A stretch of DNA of 64,000 nt from Rhodobacter sp. (GTDB taxonomy: Bacteria > Pseudomonadota > Alphaproteobacteria > Rhodobacterales > Rhodobacteraceae), in assembly GCA_020250125.1 (NCBI GenBank), contig JADCEL010000061.1:32325-96324 (forward strand). The letters are read 5' to 3'. Position numbers and translations under genes: made by a program. The notes beneath the pieces were generated by a model that was not told where the DNA came from, did no database searches, and worked only from the letters and a program-made list of their open reading frames with translations. Below, in pieces: positions 1 through 7,351 of this stretch; positions within the stretch are counted from its first letter, which is position 1, and each line of letters opens with the position of its first letter.

Positions 1-327
1 AAGCTGGCCCGTGCCGGCGGCGTGGCGATGGCCGCGCTGCTGGCGGGCGTCAGCTATGACGGCGGGCGGCGCAGCCATATGCTGGCCTTTGTCGGCGCGG
101 CACCGGGGGCCGAAGCCGCGCTGGCCCGCGCCGCCGCAGAGGCGCTGACCTTTTCGGGCGTCGATGCCGCAGAGATGGATGTTACTTTCCTGGCACCTGA
201 AGAGCCTGCCCTGGCGCTGCTGGCACGGGTGGCCCTGCGCCTTGACCTGCCGATGCCTGCGCTGCCTGACCCCGTGTCCCCTGCCGCACCGGGCATGGAC
301 CCCGACCGTCCGCCCCGGCTGAAATGA
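1..327 (+). CDS. SseB-family protein, C-terminal part (5' truncated by window edge)
   Basis: The reading frame is open from base 1 and stops with TGA at 325-327, so only the last 108 codons are present. The visible part contains LAFVGAAPGAEAALARA and ends MDPDRPPRLK. In my recollection this matches the C-terminal domain of SseB-like proteins that often sit just upstream of rplM in Rhodobacteraceae. SseB homologues were named for enhanced serine sensitivity and have no settled biochemical role. The position before rplM supports the call, but the N-terminal half is missing, so the assignment rests on the tail and context. Confidence 0.55.
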   Translation, partial: KLARAGGVAMAALLAGVSYDGGRRSHMLAFVGAAPGAEAALARAAAEALTFSGVDAAEMDVTFLAPEEPALALLARVALRLDLPMPALPDPVSPAAPGMDPDRPPRLK

Positions 328-426
328 GGGCGGTTCTTCTGCGAAAAACCGGCGCGGATTGTGGGGTATCTGATTACCTTTTTTTCAAGATATTGTTTTT
401 GAACATCAATTACAGGGTTATGGCGC

Positions 427-455
427 TTGACGCTGTGCCGTGCTTCGGCGATACA
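427..455 (+). promoter_or_regulatory. Candidate sigma70 promoter of rplM-rpsI
   Basis: TTGACG at 427-432 is separated by 17 bases from GATACA at 450-455. The -35 hexamer matches 5 of 6 consensus bases and the -10 is weak. It lies about 50 bases before the rplM start in a 180-base gene-free stretch, so it is the best candidate for driving the ribosomal protein pair. This is a visual prediction only. Confidence 0.45.
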
Positions 456-507
456 CCCTTGTCCCGGATTTCGGGGTCCCCGACCCTGTCCTTACGAAAG
501 ACCGACC

Positions 508-972
508 ATGAAAACCTTTACCGCAACGCCTGCGGATATCCAGAAGAAGTGGGTCCTGATCGACGCCGAAGGCATCGTTCTGGGCCGGCTTGCGACGCTG
601 GTCGCCAGTATCCTGCGCGGCAAGACCAAGCCGACCTTCACGCCGCATATGGACATGGGTGACAATGTGATCGTCATCAATGCCGGCAAGATCCAGATGA
701 CCGGCAACAAGCGGGCCGACAAGCGCTACTACTGGCACACCGGCCACCCCGGCGGGATCAAGTTCCGCACCGCAGCCCAGGTGCTGGACGGCGCCCACCC
801 CGAGCGTGTGGTCGAAAAGGCGGTGGAACGGATGATCACCCGCAACCGCCTTGGCCGCCAGCAGATGACCAACCTGCTCATCTATGCCGGTGCCGAGCAT
901 CCGCATCAGGCGCAGCAGCCTGTCGTTCTCGACCTTAAGTCGATGAACCCGAAGAACACCCGGAGCGCGTGA
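508..972 (+). CDS. rplM: 50S ribosomal protein L13
   Basis: This 154-residue protein has the full length of bacterial L13, an early-assembly protein of the large ribosomal subunit. It carries the L13 signatures [15 protein letters not shown] near residue 16, the [19 protein letters not shown] stretch, and the central [12 protein letters not shown] segment. The ATG at 508 is preferred over an upstream in-frame start because the protein then begins [15 protein letters not shown], as in other alphaproteobacteria. The gene is followed after 2 bases by rpsI, the standard rplM-rpsI pair, so the two are almost certainly co-transcribed. Confidence 0.97.
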   Translation: MKTFTATPADIQKKWVLIDAEGIVLGRLATLVASILRGKTKPTFTPHMDMGDNVIVINAGKIQMTGNKRADKRYYWHTGHPGGIKFRTAAQVLDGAHPERVVEKAVERMITRNRLGRQQMTNLLIYAGAEHPHQAQQPVVLDLKSMNPKNTRSA

Positions 973-974
973 CC

Positions 975-1460
975 ATGGCTGACATCAAATCCCTTGACGA
1001 TCTGAAATCGGCCGTCGCCGACGCGGCCCCTGTTGCAGCGGTTGTGGCACCGCGCGTTCCGGTGCGTGACGCGCTGGGTCGTTCCTATGCGACCGGCAAG
1101 CGCAAGAACGCCGTCGCGCGGGTGTGGATCAAGCCGGGTTCGGGCAAGGTGCTGGTGAACGGCAAGACGATGCCGGAATACTTCGCCCGCCCCGTTCTGC
1201 AGATGATCCTGCGCCAGCCCTTCACGGTTGCCGGGGTCGAGGGGCAGTTTGACGTGAACGCCACCGTGACCGGCGGCGGGCTTTCGGGCCAGGCCGGTGC
1301 GGTCAAGCACGGCATCTCCAAGGCGCTGCAGCTCTACGAGCCGGGCCTGCGCACCGCGCTGAAGGCCGCAGGCTTTCTGACCCGCGACAGCCGTGTGGTG
1401 GAACGCAAGAAGTATGGCAAGGCGAAGGCCCGCAAGAGCTTCCAGTTCTCCAAACGCTGA
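975..1460 (+). CDS. rpsI: 30S ribosomal protein S9
   Basis: This 161-residue protein is S9, a component of the small-subunit head whose C-terminal tail reaches toward P-site tRNA. The core starts at [16 protein letters not shown]. The family C-terminus is present as [20 protein letters not shown] followed by SKR. About 35 residues precede the conserved core; this acidic, alanine-rich extension is common in alphaproteobacterial S9. I chose the ATG at 975 over a GTG two codons earlier because it lies just after the rplM stop and gives [10 protein letters not shown], the usual N-terminus. Confidence 0.97.
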   Translation: MADIKSLDDLKSAVADAAPVAAVVAPRVPVRDALGRSYATGKRKNAVARVWIKPGSGKVLVNGKTMPEYFARPVLQMILRQPFTVAGVEGQFDVNATVTGGGLSGQAGAVKHGISKALQLYEPGLRTALKAAGFLTRDSRVVERKKYGKAKARKSFQFSKR

Positions 1461-1542
1461 CCGGTTGAAGGATGGCTCTTGTCCCGGGGTGGGTTGCCCG
1501 GCGCTTTCGGTCCGTCCGGACTTGCCCGTTTTGAGGTAAGCG

Positions 1543-2409
1543 ATGTCCACTGCCGGGTGGTGCCTTGTGATGGCGCTCTGGGGCGAGAAATACTCGTCCA
1601 AGCATGTGAATGAGCTGACCCGCGAAGCGCTTCGGCTGTCCGCCGGATGCGTGTCTGTGGTTCTGCTGTCAGACCGCTTTCGCGACGATATCGATCCAAG
1701 GGTGCAGCAAAAGGCGTTCCCTTCGTTTTTCGACAGGGAAGATTTTTTTGCCGGCGGCTATGTGGTGAAGCTGTCGATGTTTGACCGCAGCGTGTTGCCC
1801 GCAGACTGCCGCTGCGTCTATGTTGACCTTGATACGCTGGTGACCGGCGACCTTGGAAAGGTTGCCGCGCTGATCCGGGACCGCAACGATGTTGCGATGC
1901 TGCCGCCCGGAAATCTGATATCCTTCGGTGTGATCCGCCGGCTGATCTGGCGGGTCAGCCGTGGCAGGCGCTTTGCTGTCGGCAACAGTTCCATCGTGGC
2001 CTACCACTCGGGCGCGCAGCCGAACACCGCAGAGCTGTTTCGTGAGATGTACCTGCGCGGCGACGGCGCGCTGGTGCACATGCGCATTGATGATCTTTTT
2101 GTCTCCTGGGCCAATCAGGCGCATTTGCGCGCTGTACCGCGGAGTCTTGTGGCCATGTTTCGCCGCGAATTTCTGTTCCGGTCGCATCTTCTGTTCTGGC
2201 TGGCGCAGAAAAGCGGGATCACCGGGCGTCGGCGCGCCCGTTTGGTTGCGATCACACTGAACGGCGAAGAATGCAAACCTGCGGCCCTTGCCCGACTTGC
2301 CGAAGGTGCGGTGATCCGGGATGCCCGCGGGCGGATCGGCTATTGGAGCGAAGCAAGCCTTGGACCGGTCAAGGCCAGGATTGAACGTTTGGCAGCAAGG
2401 TTGCAGTGA
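1543..2409 (+). CDS. Putative GT-A-fold glycosyltransferase
   Basis: This 288-residue protein opens with a Rossmann-like strand (WCLVMALWGEKY) and has CVYVDLDTLVTGDL, an acidic DxD-type motif (Asp95-Leu-Asp97) typical of the metal and nucleotide-sugar site of GT-A glycosyltransferases. A second conserved-looking stretch, FAVGNSSIVAYHSG, could contribute to the acceptor or donor site. There is no signal peptide, so a cytoplasmic enzyme modifying lipopolysaccharide or another glycan is plausible. It follows rpsI by 82 bases on the same strand but has no functional link to ribosomes. The precise family, donor and acceptor are not recognisable; the call rests mainly on the DxD motif and overall pattern. 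Confidence 0.55.
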   Translation: MSTAGWCLVMALWGEKYSSKHVNELTREALRLSAGCVSVVLLSDRFRDDIDPRVQQKAFPSFFDREDFFAGGYVVKLSMFDRSVLPADCRCVYVDLDTLVTGDLGKVAALIRDRNDVAMLPPGNLISFGVIRRLIWRVSRGRRFAVGNSSIVAYHSGAQPNTAELFREMYLRGDGALVHMRIDDLFVSWANQAHLRAVPRSLVAMFRREFLFRSHLLFWLAQKSGITGRRRARLVAITLNGEECKPAALARLAEGAVIRDARGRIGYWSEASLGPVKARIERLAARLQ

Positions 2410-2717
2410 GGTGGATCGGCCGGCACAGCTTCTTGCCGGGCAATTCAAAAGAGTGCCAGAGTTGAAGTTACAGAAAGGATGTTGATAATGGCTGTCATGC
2501 CTCTTCCTGGCAGTCGTTAAATGCAGGAGCTTGTCAGCATCATCGGCAGGGTGGTGCTGGCGCTGATTGCGGGGGCTTTGAATAATTTGGCGCGGCTGAT
2601 GTCGCAGATTCACGTGGTTCCCATAGTTGTATTTTTTTGTACTGCATTATACTTGGGGTGAGCAGTTGCGCAGACGCCAGGAATAGCCTGGAAAGAATGC
2701 AAGGGAATCCCTCCTGG

Positions 2718-2740
2718 CGCGCTCTTGAAGAAAGAGCGCG
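2718..2740 (+). other. Perfect 9-bp stem-loop
   Basis: CGCGCTCTT at 2718-2726 pairs perfectly with AAGAGCGCG at 2732-2740 around a GAAGA loop. No T-run follows on either strand, so it is not a canonical terminator. It sits between a possible promoter (2627-2653) and a terminator (2840-2864), which would fit an internal stem of a small transcript. Confidence 0.45.
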
Positions 2741-2839
2741 ATAAGTGAAGGATTGCAGTTCTTCGACAGATCAGGGTCAGGACTGGTGCTTGCTTCATGG
2801 CCATGACTGAAATCCCGGAATGGGACAGACCGCCTTTGA

Positions 2840-2864
2840 TGCCCCTTGCGGGGGCACAGTTTTT
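2840..2864 (+). terminator. Rho-independent terminator
   Basis: TGCCCC at 2840-2845 and GGGGCA at 2851-2856 form a 6-bp GC-rich stem with a TTGCG loop. Three bases later a run of five T residues (2860-2864) follows, the classical plus-strand terminator layout. It lies 430 bases after the glycosyltransferase stop, implying that something in 2410-2840 is transcribed. Confidence 0.6.
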
Positions 2865-2891
2865 CCTTGCTTGCGCAAGAACCGGGCCGGC

Positions 2892-3077
2892 ATGACCGAA
2901 ATCGTCCATGTCGACGGGGTTGCGCGCAGGATGGTGTGGCGGGTGACGCAGGCACTGGCGGACGACGGGCGGCTGTCCGATGCGCTGTCGCGCGCGGTTG
3001 CGCAAACCCGCGTCGTTCCCGCCCTGTATGCCGAATTGAAGAAGCGCGCGATCCTGATCAAGGCTGTCTCCCGGTAA
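2892..3077 (+). CDS. Possible small protein or 3' gene remnant, unknown
   Basis: A 61-codon frame starting MTEIVHVDGVARRM and ending ELKKRAILIKAVSR has strong third-position GC, which suggests real coding or recently coding sequence. It resembles no family I recognise. I see no convincing ribosome binding site before the ATG at 2892, and the longer start at 2820 would overlap the terminator stem, so it may be the remaining 3' end of a lost gene. Its TAA stop abuts the first base of the tandem repeat element that follows. Low confidence that it is expressed. Confidence 0.35.
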   Translation: MTEIVHVDGVARRMVWRVTQALADDGRLSDALSRAVAQTRVVPALYAELKKRAILIKAVSR

Positions 3078-3640
3078 CAGGCTGCTGAAAAAGCACCAAC
3101 CGCAAGGACCGCCGGCTGGAAGACCGGAAACGGCTCCGCTCGCGCGCCCCACGCGTTCTGGCCAGGGCCATCGCCCCGGCTCTGCGGTGCGCCTATTGCC
3201 CGCCCACCGGGGGCCACAGCCCCCGGCCAGCGCCCGACCCGCCCGTGGCGGGCGCTTCTCGCCCGCCGGGTCGGGCGCTTCTCGCCCGCCGGGTCGGGCG
3301 CTGGCCTTTCGTGGTGCCTGGACCGACCGATCTACAGGGCACCGTCGCGCGCGGGCGGGGAAACGCGGTGCGTTTCCTGTCCCCGCCCAGACTGACGAAA
3401 GCAGTTTCACCGCTCAAATGGCCGGGGCCATAGCCCATGCCACAGCGCCACGCTGAACCCACACCAGCCGGGGGCCACAGCCCCCGGCCAGCGCCCGACC
3501 CGCCCCCGGCGGGCGCTTTGCACCCGCCGGGCCGGGCGCTGGCCTGCCGTGGTCCCGGACCTGCCGGTCTGCAGGGCACCGTCGCGCGCGGGCGGGGAAA
3601 CGCGCTGCCTTTCGACGTCCGCCCGGAATGGCAAGCCCAT
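3078..3640. repeat. Multi-hairpin tandem repeat element (copy 1, about two units)
   Basis: The element begins CAGGCTGCTGAAAAAGC directly after the preceding stop codon and is colinear with the element at 63600-64000. Each unit (250-260 bases here) carries in order: hairpin H1 (3160-3181, 3420-3441), hairpin H2 (CCGGGGGC-CACA-GCCCCCGG at 3207-3226 and 3468-3487), a long stem H3 (GCGCCCGACCCG at 3230-3241 with CGGGTCGGGCGC at 3267-3278), and a two-part stem H4 (3354-3387). The second unit loses similarity near 3610-3640. It is not a transposon: no transposase or clear terminal inverted repeats are seen. Many overlapping arginine/proline-rich frames exist here and are most likely spurious. Confidence 0.85.
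3252..3297. repeat. 23-bp perfect tandem duplication inside the repeat element
   Basis: A 23-base segment beginning GCGCTTCTCGCCC occurs twice head to tail at 3252-3274 and 3275-3297. It duplicates the 3' arm of stem H3, so two alternative pairing partners exist for the arm at 3230-3241. The related element at the window end has only one such arm. Confidence 0.85.
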
Positions 3641-3784
3641 ATCCCACGGATCACGATGATGGTCCCGCCCGGCAGGCGGCGGGGTTGCTCTGACAGCACC
3701 CCGTCAAGGCAGGGGCATCTGCCCGTGCCTGCCCCTTTGGCAGGCGGTTGTCCCGCAGCACGGTTTGTCCCGGCCGGTCCCTTG

Positions 3785-3796
3785 GTTTGATCAAAC
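3785..3796. promoter_or_regulatory. 12-bp palindrome, candidate operator of the ABC transporter operon
   Basis: GTTTGATCAAAC is a perfect 12-bp palindrome about 70 bases before the first permease start. The rest of 3641-3864 is a leader with a weak stem (GGGGCA at 3712-3717 and TGCCCC at 3730-3735, followed by TTT) and no gene. The palindrome fits a dimeric repressor site, but no regulator gene is adjacent and I cannot assign a family. Confidence 0.3.
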
Positions 3797-3864
3797 GCCG
3801 ATCGCCCCTCTTTTCACGCGATGCGTCCTGTGCAACAAACCATCAGGCCAAGCCGACAGGGGGC

Positions 3865-4758
3865 ATGATGACATCAGGGGGGGTGCTGCGCCGGATGGGC
3901 CGGTCAGAGGCGGCAAGCGGCCTTGCCATGATCAGCCCGACGGCGAGCTATGCCATTCTGCTGCTGGCGGCCCCGCTGGCGCTGATCTTCATCTACAGCT
4001 TTCTGACCGACGGCTATCTGGAGATCATCCGCACCTTCACCTTCGCCAATTACCTTGAGGCCTGGACCAACGAACTGTACCGGGTGGTCATGCTGCGGTC
4101 GCTGATGGTGGCGCTGACCGTCACGGCGGTGACCGTGCTTCTGGCCTTTCCGGTGGCCTATTTCGTGTCCTTTCATGTTGATCCGTCGCGCAAATCGCTG
4201 TGGCTGTTTCTGATCACCATCCCGTTCTGGACCAGCTATCTGATCCGCGTGTTTCTGTGGAAGGTGATCCTGGGCTACAACGGCGTGGTCAATTCCGGCC
4301 TTCTGGGGTTGGGGATCATCAGCGAGCCCTTGCAGTGGATCAACTACAACGTGGGTGCGGTGGTGGTGACGCTGGCCCATGCCTATGCGCCCTTTGCGAT
4401 CCTGCCGATCTTCGTGGCCCTGGAAAAGATCGACCGGTCGCTGCTGGAGGCGGGGCAGGACCTGGGTGAATCCCGTTTCATGACCTTCCTGCGCGTTACC
4501 CTGCCGCTGGCGATGCCCGGGGTGATTGCTGCGGTGCTGATCGTGTTCATCCCGACCATCGGCGATTTCGTGACGCCGCAGCTTGTCGGCGGGCCCGAGG
4601 GGCGCATGGTGGCCAACCTGATCCAGCTGCAATACCTCAAGCTGGACAATTACCCGCTGGGGTCGGCCATCGCGGTATCGGCAATGGTGATCGTGACGGT
4701 TGTCAGCCTGTTCTTTCTGTACCTGAACCGGCGCTACCTGCGGGGTCCGGAATCATGA
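3865..4758 (+). CDS. ABC transporter permease, spermidine/putrescine type (PotB-like)
   Basis: This 297-residue inner-membrane protein has about six hydrophobic segments, beginning YAILLLAAPLALIFIYSFL. The EAGQDLGESRFMTFLRVTLP stretch is the cytoplasmic EAA loop that docks to the ATPase. It resembles the first permease of PotABCD-type importers for polyamines or related compounds. The start is uncertain: ATG 3865 or 3868 is close to a purine-rich GGGGG stretch, and 3895 is possible. It overlaps the next permease by ATGA, so the two are translationally coupled. No substrate-binding protein gene is present upstream; that position is taken by the repeat element. Confidence 0.85.
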   Translation: MMTSGGVLRRMGRSEAASGLAMISPTASYAILLLAAPLALIFIYSFLTDGYLEIIRTFTFANYLEAWTNELYRVVMLRSLMVALTVTAVTVLLAFPVAYFVSFHVDPSRKSLWLFLITIPFWTSYLIRVFLWKVILGYNGVVNSGLLGLGIISEPLQWINYNVGAVVVTLAHAYAPFAILPIFVALEKIDRSLLEAGQDLGESRFMTFLRVTLPLAMPGVIAAVLIVFIPTIGDFVTPQLVGGPEGRMVANLIQLQYLKLDNYPLGSAIAVSAMVIVTVVSLFFLYLNRRYLRGPES

Positions 4759-5561
4759 GGGGCGGGTGGTTCAAGGTCTATGCGCTGGTCTATCTGGTGT
4801 TTCTTTATGCGCCGATCATTCTGCTGCCGATGTTTGCCTTCAACGATGCGACGGTCATCGCCTTTCCGCTGAGCGGCTTTTCGACAAAGTGGTTCGCGGC
4901 CCTTGCCGATGATCCGCCGCTGCATGACGCGGTCAGGAACAGTCTGATCATTGCCGTCACCACCGCGATCCTGTCGACCACGCTTGCCGTCTTTGCCGCC
5001 CGCGCCTCTACCCGCTACCGCTTTCCGGGCAAGGCGGGGCTGATGGGGCTGATCATGCTGCCGCTGGTTCTGCCAGAAATCATCGTGGCGGTGTCGCTGC
5101 TGTCGATCCTGCTGATGGTCGGGATCGAACTGTCGATCCTGACGGTGATCCTGGGCCATGTGCTGATCTGCACGCCATTCTGCATCGCGATCCTGAGTTC
5201 CGCCTTCCAGTCGCTGGACCGGTCGCTGGAAGAGGCGGCCTATGATCTGGGTGAAACATCGTTCTCGACCTTCCGGCTGATCATCCTGCCGCTGGTGATG
5301 CCCGGCATCATCTCGTCTTTGCTGATTTCGTTCACCATCAGTCTGGACGAATTCATCATCGCCTTCTTTCTGGCCGGAACCCAGGCGACGCTGCCGGTCT
5401 ATATCTTTTCGCAGTTCCGATTTCCGCAGGCTGTTCCCGTGATCATGGCGCTTGGCACGATCCTGGTCTGCCTGTCGGTCCTGCTGCTGAGCATTGCTGA
5501 GTTTTTCCGCCGCCGCGGGCTTGCCCGGTCTGGCACAAAGGATACCGGAGGCTTCCTGTGA
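4755..5561 (+). CDS. ABC transporter permease, spermidine/putrescine type (PotC-like)
   Basis: This 268-residue second permease has six predicted membrane spans, opening VYALVYLVFLYAPIILLPMF. The EEAAYDLGETSFSTFRLIIL stretch is the EAA loop that contacts the ATP-binding subunit. It starts inside the stop of the first permease and its own stop overlaps the GTG start of the ATPase gene, a tight three-gene operon. The pairing of two non-identical permeases with a PotA-like ATPase is typical of class 2 polyamine or compatible-solute importers; the substrate cannot be fixed from sequence. Confidence 0.87.
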   Translation: MRGGWFKVYALVYLVFLYAPIILLPMFAFNDATVIAFPLSGFSTKWFAALADDPPLHDAVRNSLIIAVTTAILSTTLAVFAARASTRYRFPGKAGLMGLIMLPLVLPEIIVAVSLLSILLMVGIELSILTVILGHVLICTPFCIAILSSAFQSLDRSLEEAAYDLGETSFSTFRLIILPLVMPGIISSLLISFTISLDEFIIAFFLAGTQATLPVYIFSQFRFPQAVPVIMALGTILVCLSVLLLSIAEFFRRRGLARSGTKDTGGFL

Positions 5562-6652
5562 CTGCGAAACCCACCATGATCGAGTTCCGGGATGTACAGA
5601 AATACTATGGCGATTACCACGCATTGCGCGGCATCAACGCCAGTATCCGGGCGGGAGAGTTCTTCTCATTGCTGGGGCCTTCGGGCTGCGGCAAGACCAC
5701 GCTGTTGCGCACCATCGCCGGGTTTGAGGAGATTTCTTCGGGTGTGATCCTGATTGACGGCAAGGATGCGTCAACCATCCCTGCCAACAAGCGCCCGACC
5801 AATATGGTGTTTCAGTCCTATGCGATCTTCCCGCATCTGACGGTCGAGGAAAATGTGGGCTTCGGTCTGCGTCGGGCGGGGCTGGACAAGGCCGAGATGG
5901 CCCGCCGCGTGGGGGATGCGCTGGCGATGGTGGGTCTGACGGGCTTCGGCAAGCGGGCGGCGCATGCGCTGTCGGGCGGCCAGCGCCAGCGCGTGGCGCT
6001 GGCGCGTGCGCTGATCCTGAAGCCGAAAGTGCTGCTGCTGGACGAGCCGCTGTCGGCACTGGACAAGAAGATGCGCGAACAGATGCAGATGGAACTGATC
6101 AAGCTGCAACGCCAGGTTGGCATCACCTTCATCCTGGTCACCCATGACCAGGAAGAGGCGCTGGTGATGAGTGATCGCATCGCGGTGATGTTCGAAGGCC
6201 GGATCGTGCAGCTGGACGACCCCGAAACGCTGTACCGCCGCCCGAAGACGCGGCAGGTCGCGGATTTCATCGGCACGATGAACTTCCTGCCGGCAACAGT
6301 CCTGTCCGATACGCCGGAGGGCTGCGAGGTCGAGGTTGCCGGTCTGGGCCGCTGCCGGATCGCGGCGGATCAGGCACCGCCGGGGGGCAACGGACAGGAG
6401 ACGACCGTTGGCTTCCGCCCCGAGACGCTGACGATCCTGTACGATGGTCAGGCAGCGACGGTGCGCGAAACGCCCGGCACGGTGGAAGAGGTCGTCTATT
6501 ACGGCGACATGACCTATTACGATGTCAAGCTGGATGGGGTCAGCGCTGCGGTGCGCCTGTCGATGCGCAACGTGCCCGGTCGCCCGGTTCTGGACATTGG
6601 CACCCGCGCCCGCGTAGCCTGGAGCCCGGACGCGCTGGTGCTGTTCCGCTGA
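5558..6652 (+). CDS. ABC transporter ATP-binding protein (PotA-like)
   Basis: This 364-residue ATPase energises the two permeases encoded just upstream. It has Walker A GPSGCGKTT near residue 43, Q-loop FQSYAIFPHLTV, ABC signature LSGGQRQRVALARAL, Walker B LLLDEPLSALD and switch VTHDQEEAL. A C-terminal TOBE-like domain of about 120 residues (from about residue 245) includes GFRPETLTILYDG. This is the two-domain layout of PotA/FbpC/CysA-type subunits. Translation begins at GTG 5558, overlapping the previous stop as GTGA; the internal ATG at 5576 is a less likely alternative. A short GC palindrome follows the stop. Confidence 0.93.
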   Translation: MTAKPTMIEFRDVQKYYGDYHALRGINASIRAGEFFSLLGPSGCGKTTLLRTIAGFEEISSGVILIDGKDASTIPANKRPTNMVFQSYAIFPHLTVEENVGFGLRRAGLDKAEMARRVGDALAMVGLTGFGKRAAHALSGGQRQRVALARALILKPKVLLLDEPLSALDKKMREQMQMELIKLQRQVGITFILVTHDQEEALVMSDRIAVMFEGRIVQLDDPETLYRRPKTRQVADFIGTMNFLPATVLSDTPEGCEVEVAGLGRCRIAADQAPPGGNGQETTVGFRPETLTILYDGQAATVRETPGTVEEVVYYGDMTYYDVKLDGVSAAVRLSMRNVPGRPVLDIGTRARVAWSPDALVLFR

Positions 6653-6659
6653 TCCGGCG

Positions 6660-6677
6660 GCGCGCGCCGGCGCGCGC
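6660..6677. terminator. 18-bp GC palindrome between convergent genes
   Basis: GCGCGCGCC at 6660-6668 is immediately followed by its complement GGCGCGCGC at 6669-6677, directly after the ATPase stop and before the convergent TetR gene. It could act as a bidirectional terminator, but it lacks a loop and a clear T-run, so rho-dependent termination nearby is equally possible. Confidence 0.35.
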
Positions 6678-6733
6678 AAGGTCCCCGGCGTGAATAGTCT
6701 TGAACAGGAAATGACGGCGGCGGCTTCAACCCG

Positions 6734-7351
6734 TCAGTGATCCTGCGGCAGCAGGCCAAGGCCGCGCAGATAGATGCCGATGCCGGCTTCCAGCAGGTCT
6801 TCCGCCGCGAAGGGGCTGCGGGCGCCGGGGGTGCCGCGGGTGAAAAGCTCCACGACCCCGTGGCTCATCGCCCAGATATGGGCGGCGAACATGGCCGGGG
6901 GGGGACGCTTTTCGGGGGGGATGTTCGCCGAAAGGGCCCTGGCGGCTTCTTCCAGAACGGCGGTTGCCCGCGCGGCGACCAGGGCAAGGTCGGGATTGGA
7001 GGTCATCGGGATGCCGCTTTCGAACATGGCCTGATAATAGCCCGGATACTTGCGGGCAAAGGCAAGATAGGCGCGCCCCGTCGCCTCGAAAGCGGCCAGT
7101 GCGGTGGGCTTGCCATTGTCATAGGCGAAATCCATCAGCGCCGTGAAAATCTCGTACCCCTGGCGGGCGACTTCGGCGATCAGCTCTTCGCGGCCCGAGA
7201 AGTGGCGGTAGACGGCGGCAGGCGTGACATCAACCGCCTTTGCCGCTTCGGACAGGGTGAAGCCCTGCGGACCCTTTTCCTCGATCAGGGTCAGCGTGGC
7301 CTCGACCAGAGCCTGACGCAGGTTGCCGTGGTGATAGCCGCGCTTAGACAT
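6734..7351 (-). CDS. TetR/AcrR-family transcriptional regulator
   Basis: This 205-residue one-component regulator has an N-terminal TetR helix-turn-helix: [18 protein letters not shown], then [20 protein letters not shown] and [13 protein letters not shown]. The C-terminal ligand and dimer domain (about residues 75-200) resembles the WHG/TetR_C_33-like group. Its ATG lies 8 bases inside the end of ppk2, so it is co-transcribed behind that gene and may control it or a remote target. An earlier in-frame start (7363) is rejected because [10 protein letters not shown] is the usual start of this subgroup. The ligand is unknown. Confidence 0.88.
   Translation of the reverse strand: MSKRGYHHGNLRQALVEATLTLIEEKGPQGFTLSEAAKAVDVTPAAVYRHFSGREELIAEVARQGYEIFTALMDFAYDNGKPTALAAFEATGRAYLAFARKYPGYYQAMFESGIPMTSNPDLALVAARATAVLEEAARALSANIPPEKRPPPAMFAAHIWAMSHGVVELFTRGTPGARSPFAAEDLLEAGIGIYLRGLGLLPQDH

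Larger units (their letters stand above)
2410..2891 (+). other. Intergenic stretch with hairpins and possible micro-ORFs
   Basis: This 480-base stretch is visibly less GC-rich than its surroundings. It holds a 6-bp hairpin at 2420-2439, a 10-codon ORF at 2488-2520 preceded by AAAGGA, and a 46-codon ORF at 2521-2661 starting directly at the preceding stop and encoding a hydrophobic peptide. A TATACT hexamer lies at 2648-2653 with TTGTAT 15 bases upstream. The 9-bp perfect stem at 2718-2740 and the terminator at 2840-2864 follow. None of the micro-ORFs resembles a known family, so I list them as possibilities only. Confidence 0.3.

Noticed and set aside
3187..3790. Several overlapping arginine/proline/alanine-rich ORFs on both strands inside the repeat at 3.1-3.8 kb
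   Set aside because: They arise because GC-rich palindromic repeats lack stop codons; the same frames appear at 63.6-64.0 kb and resemble spurious annotations. No family, start context or coding bias supports them.
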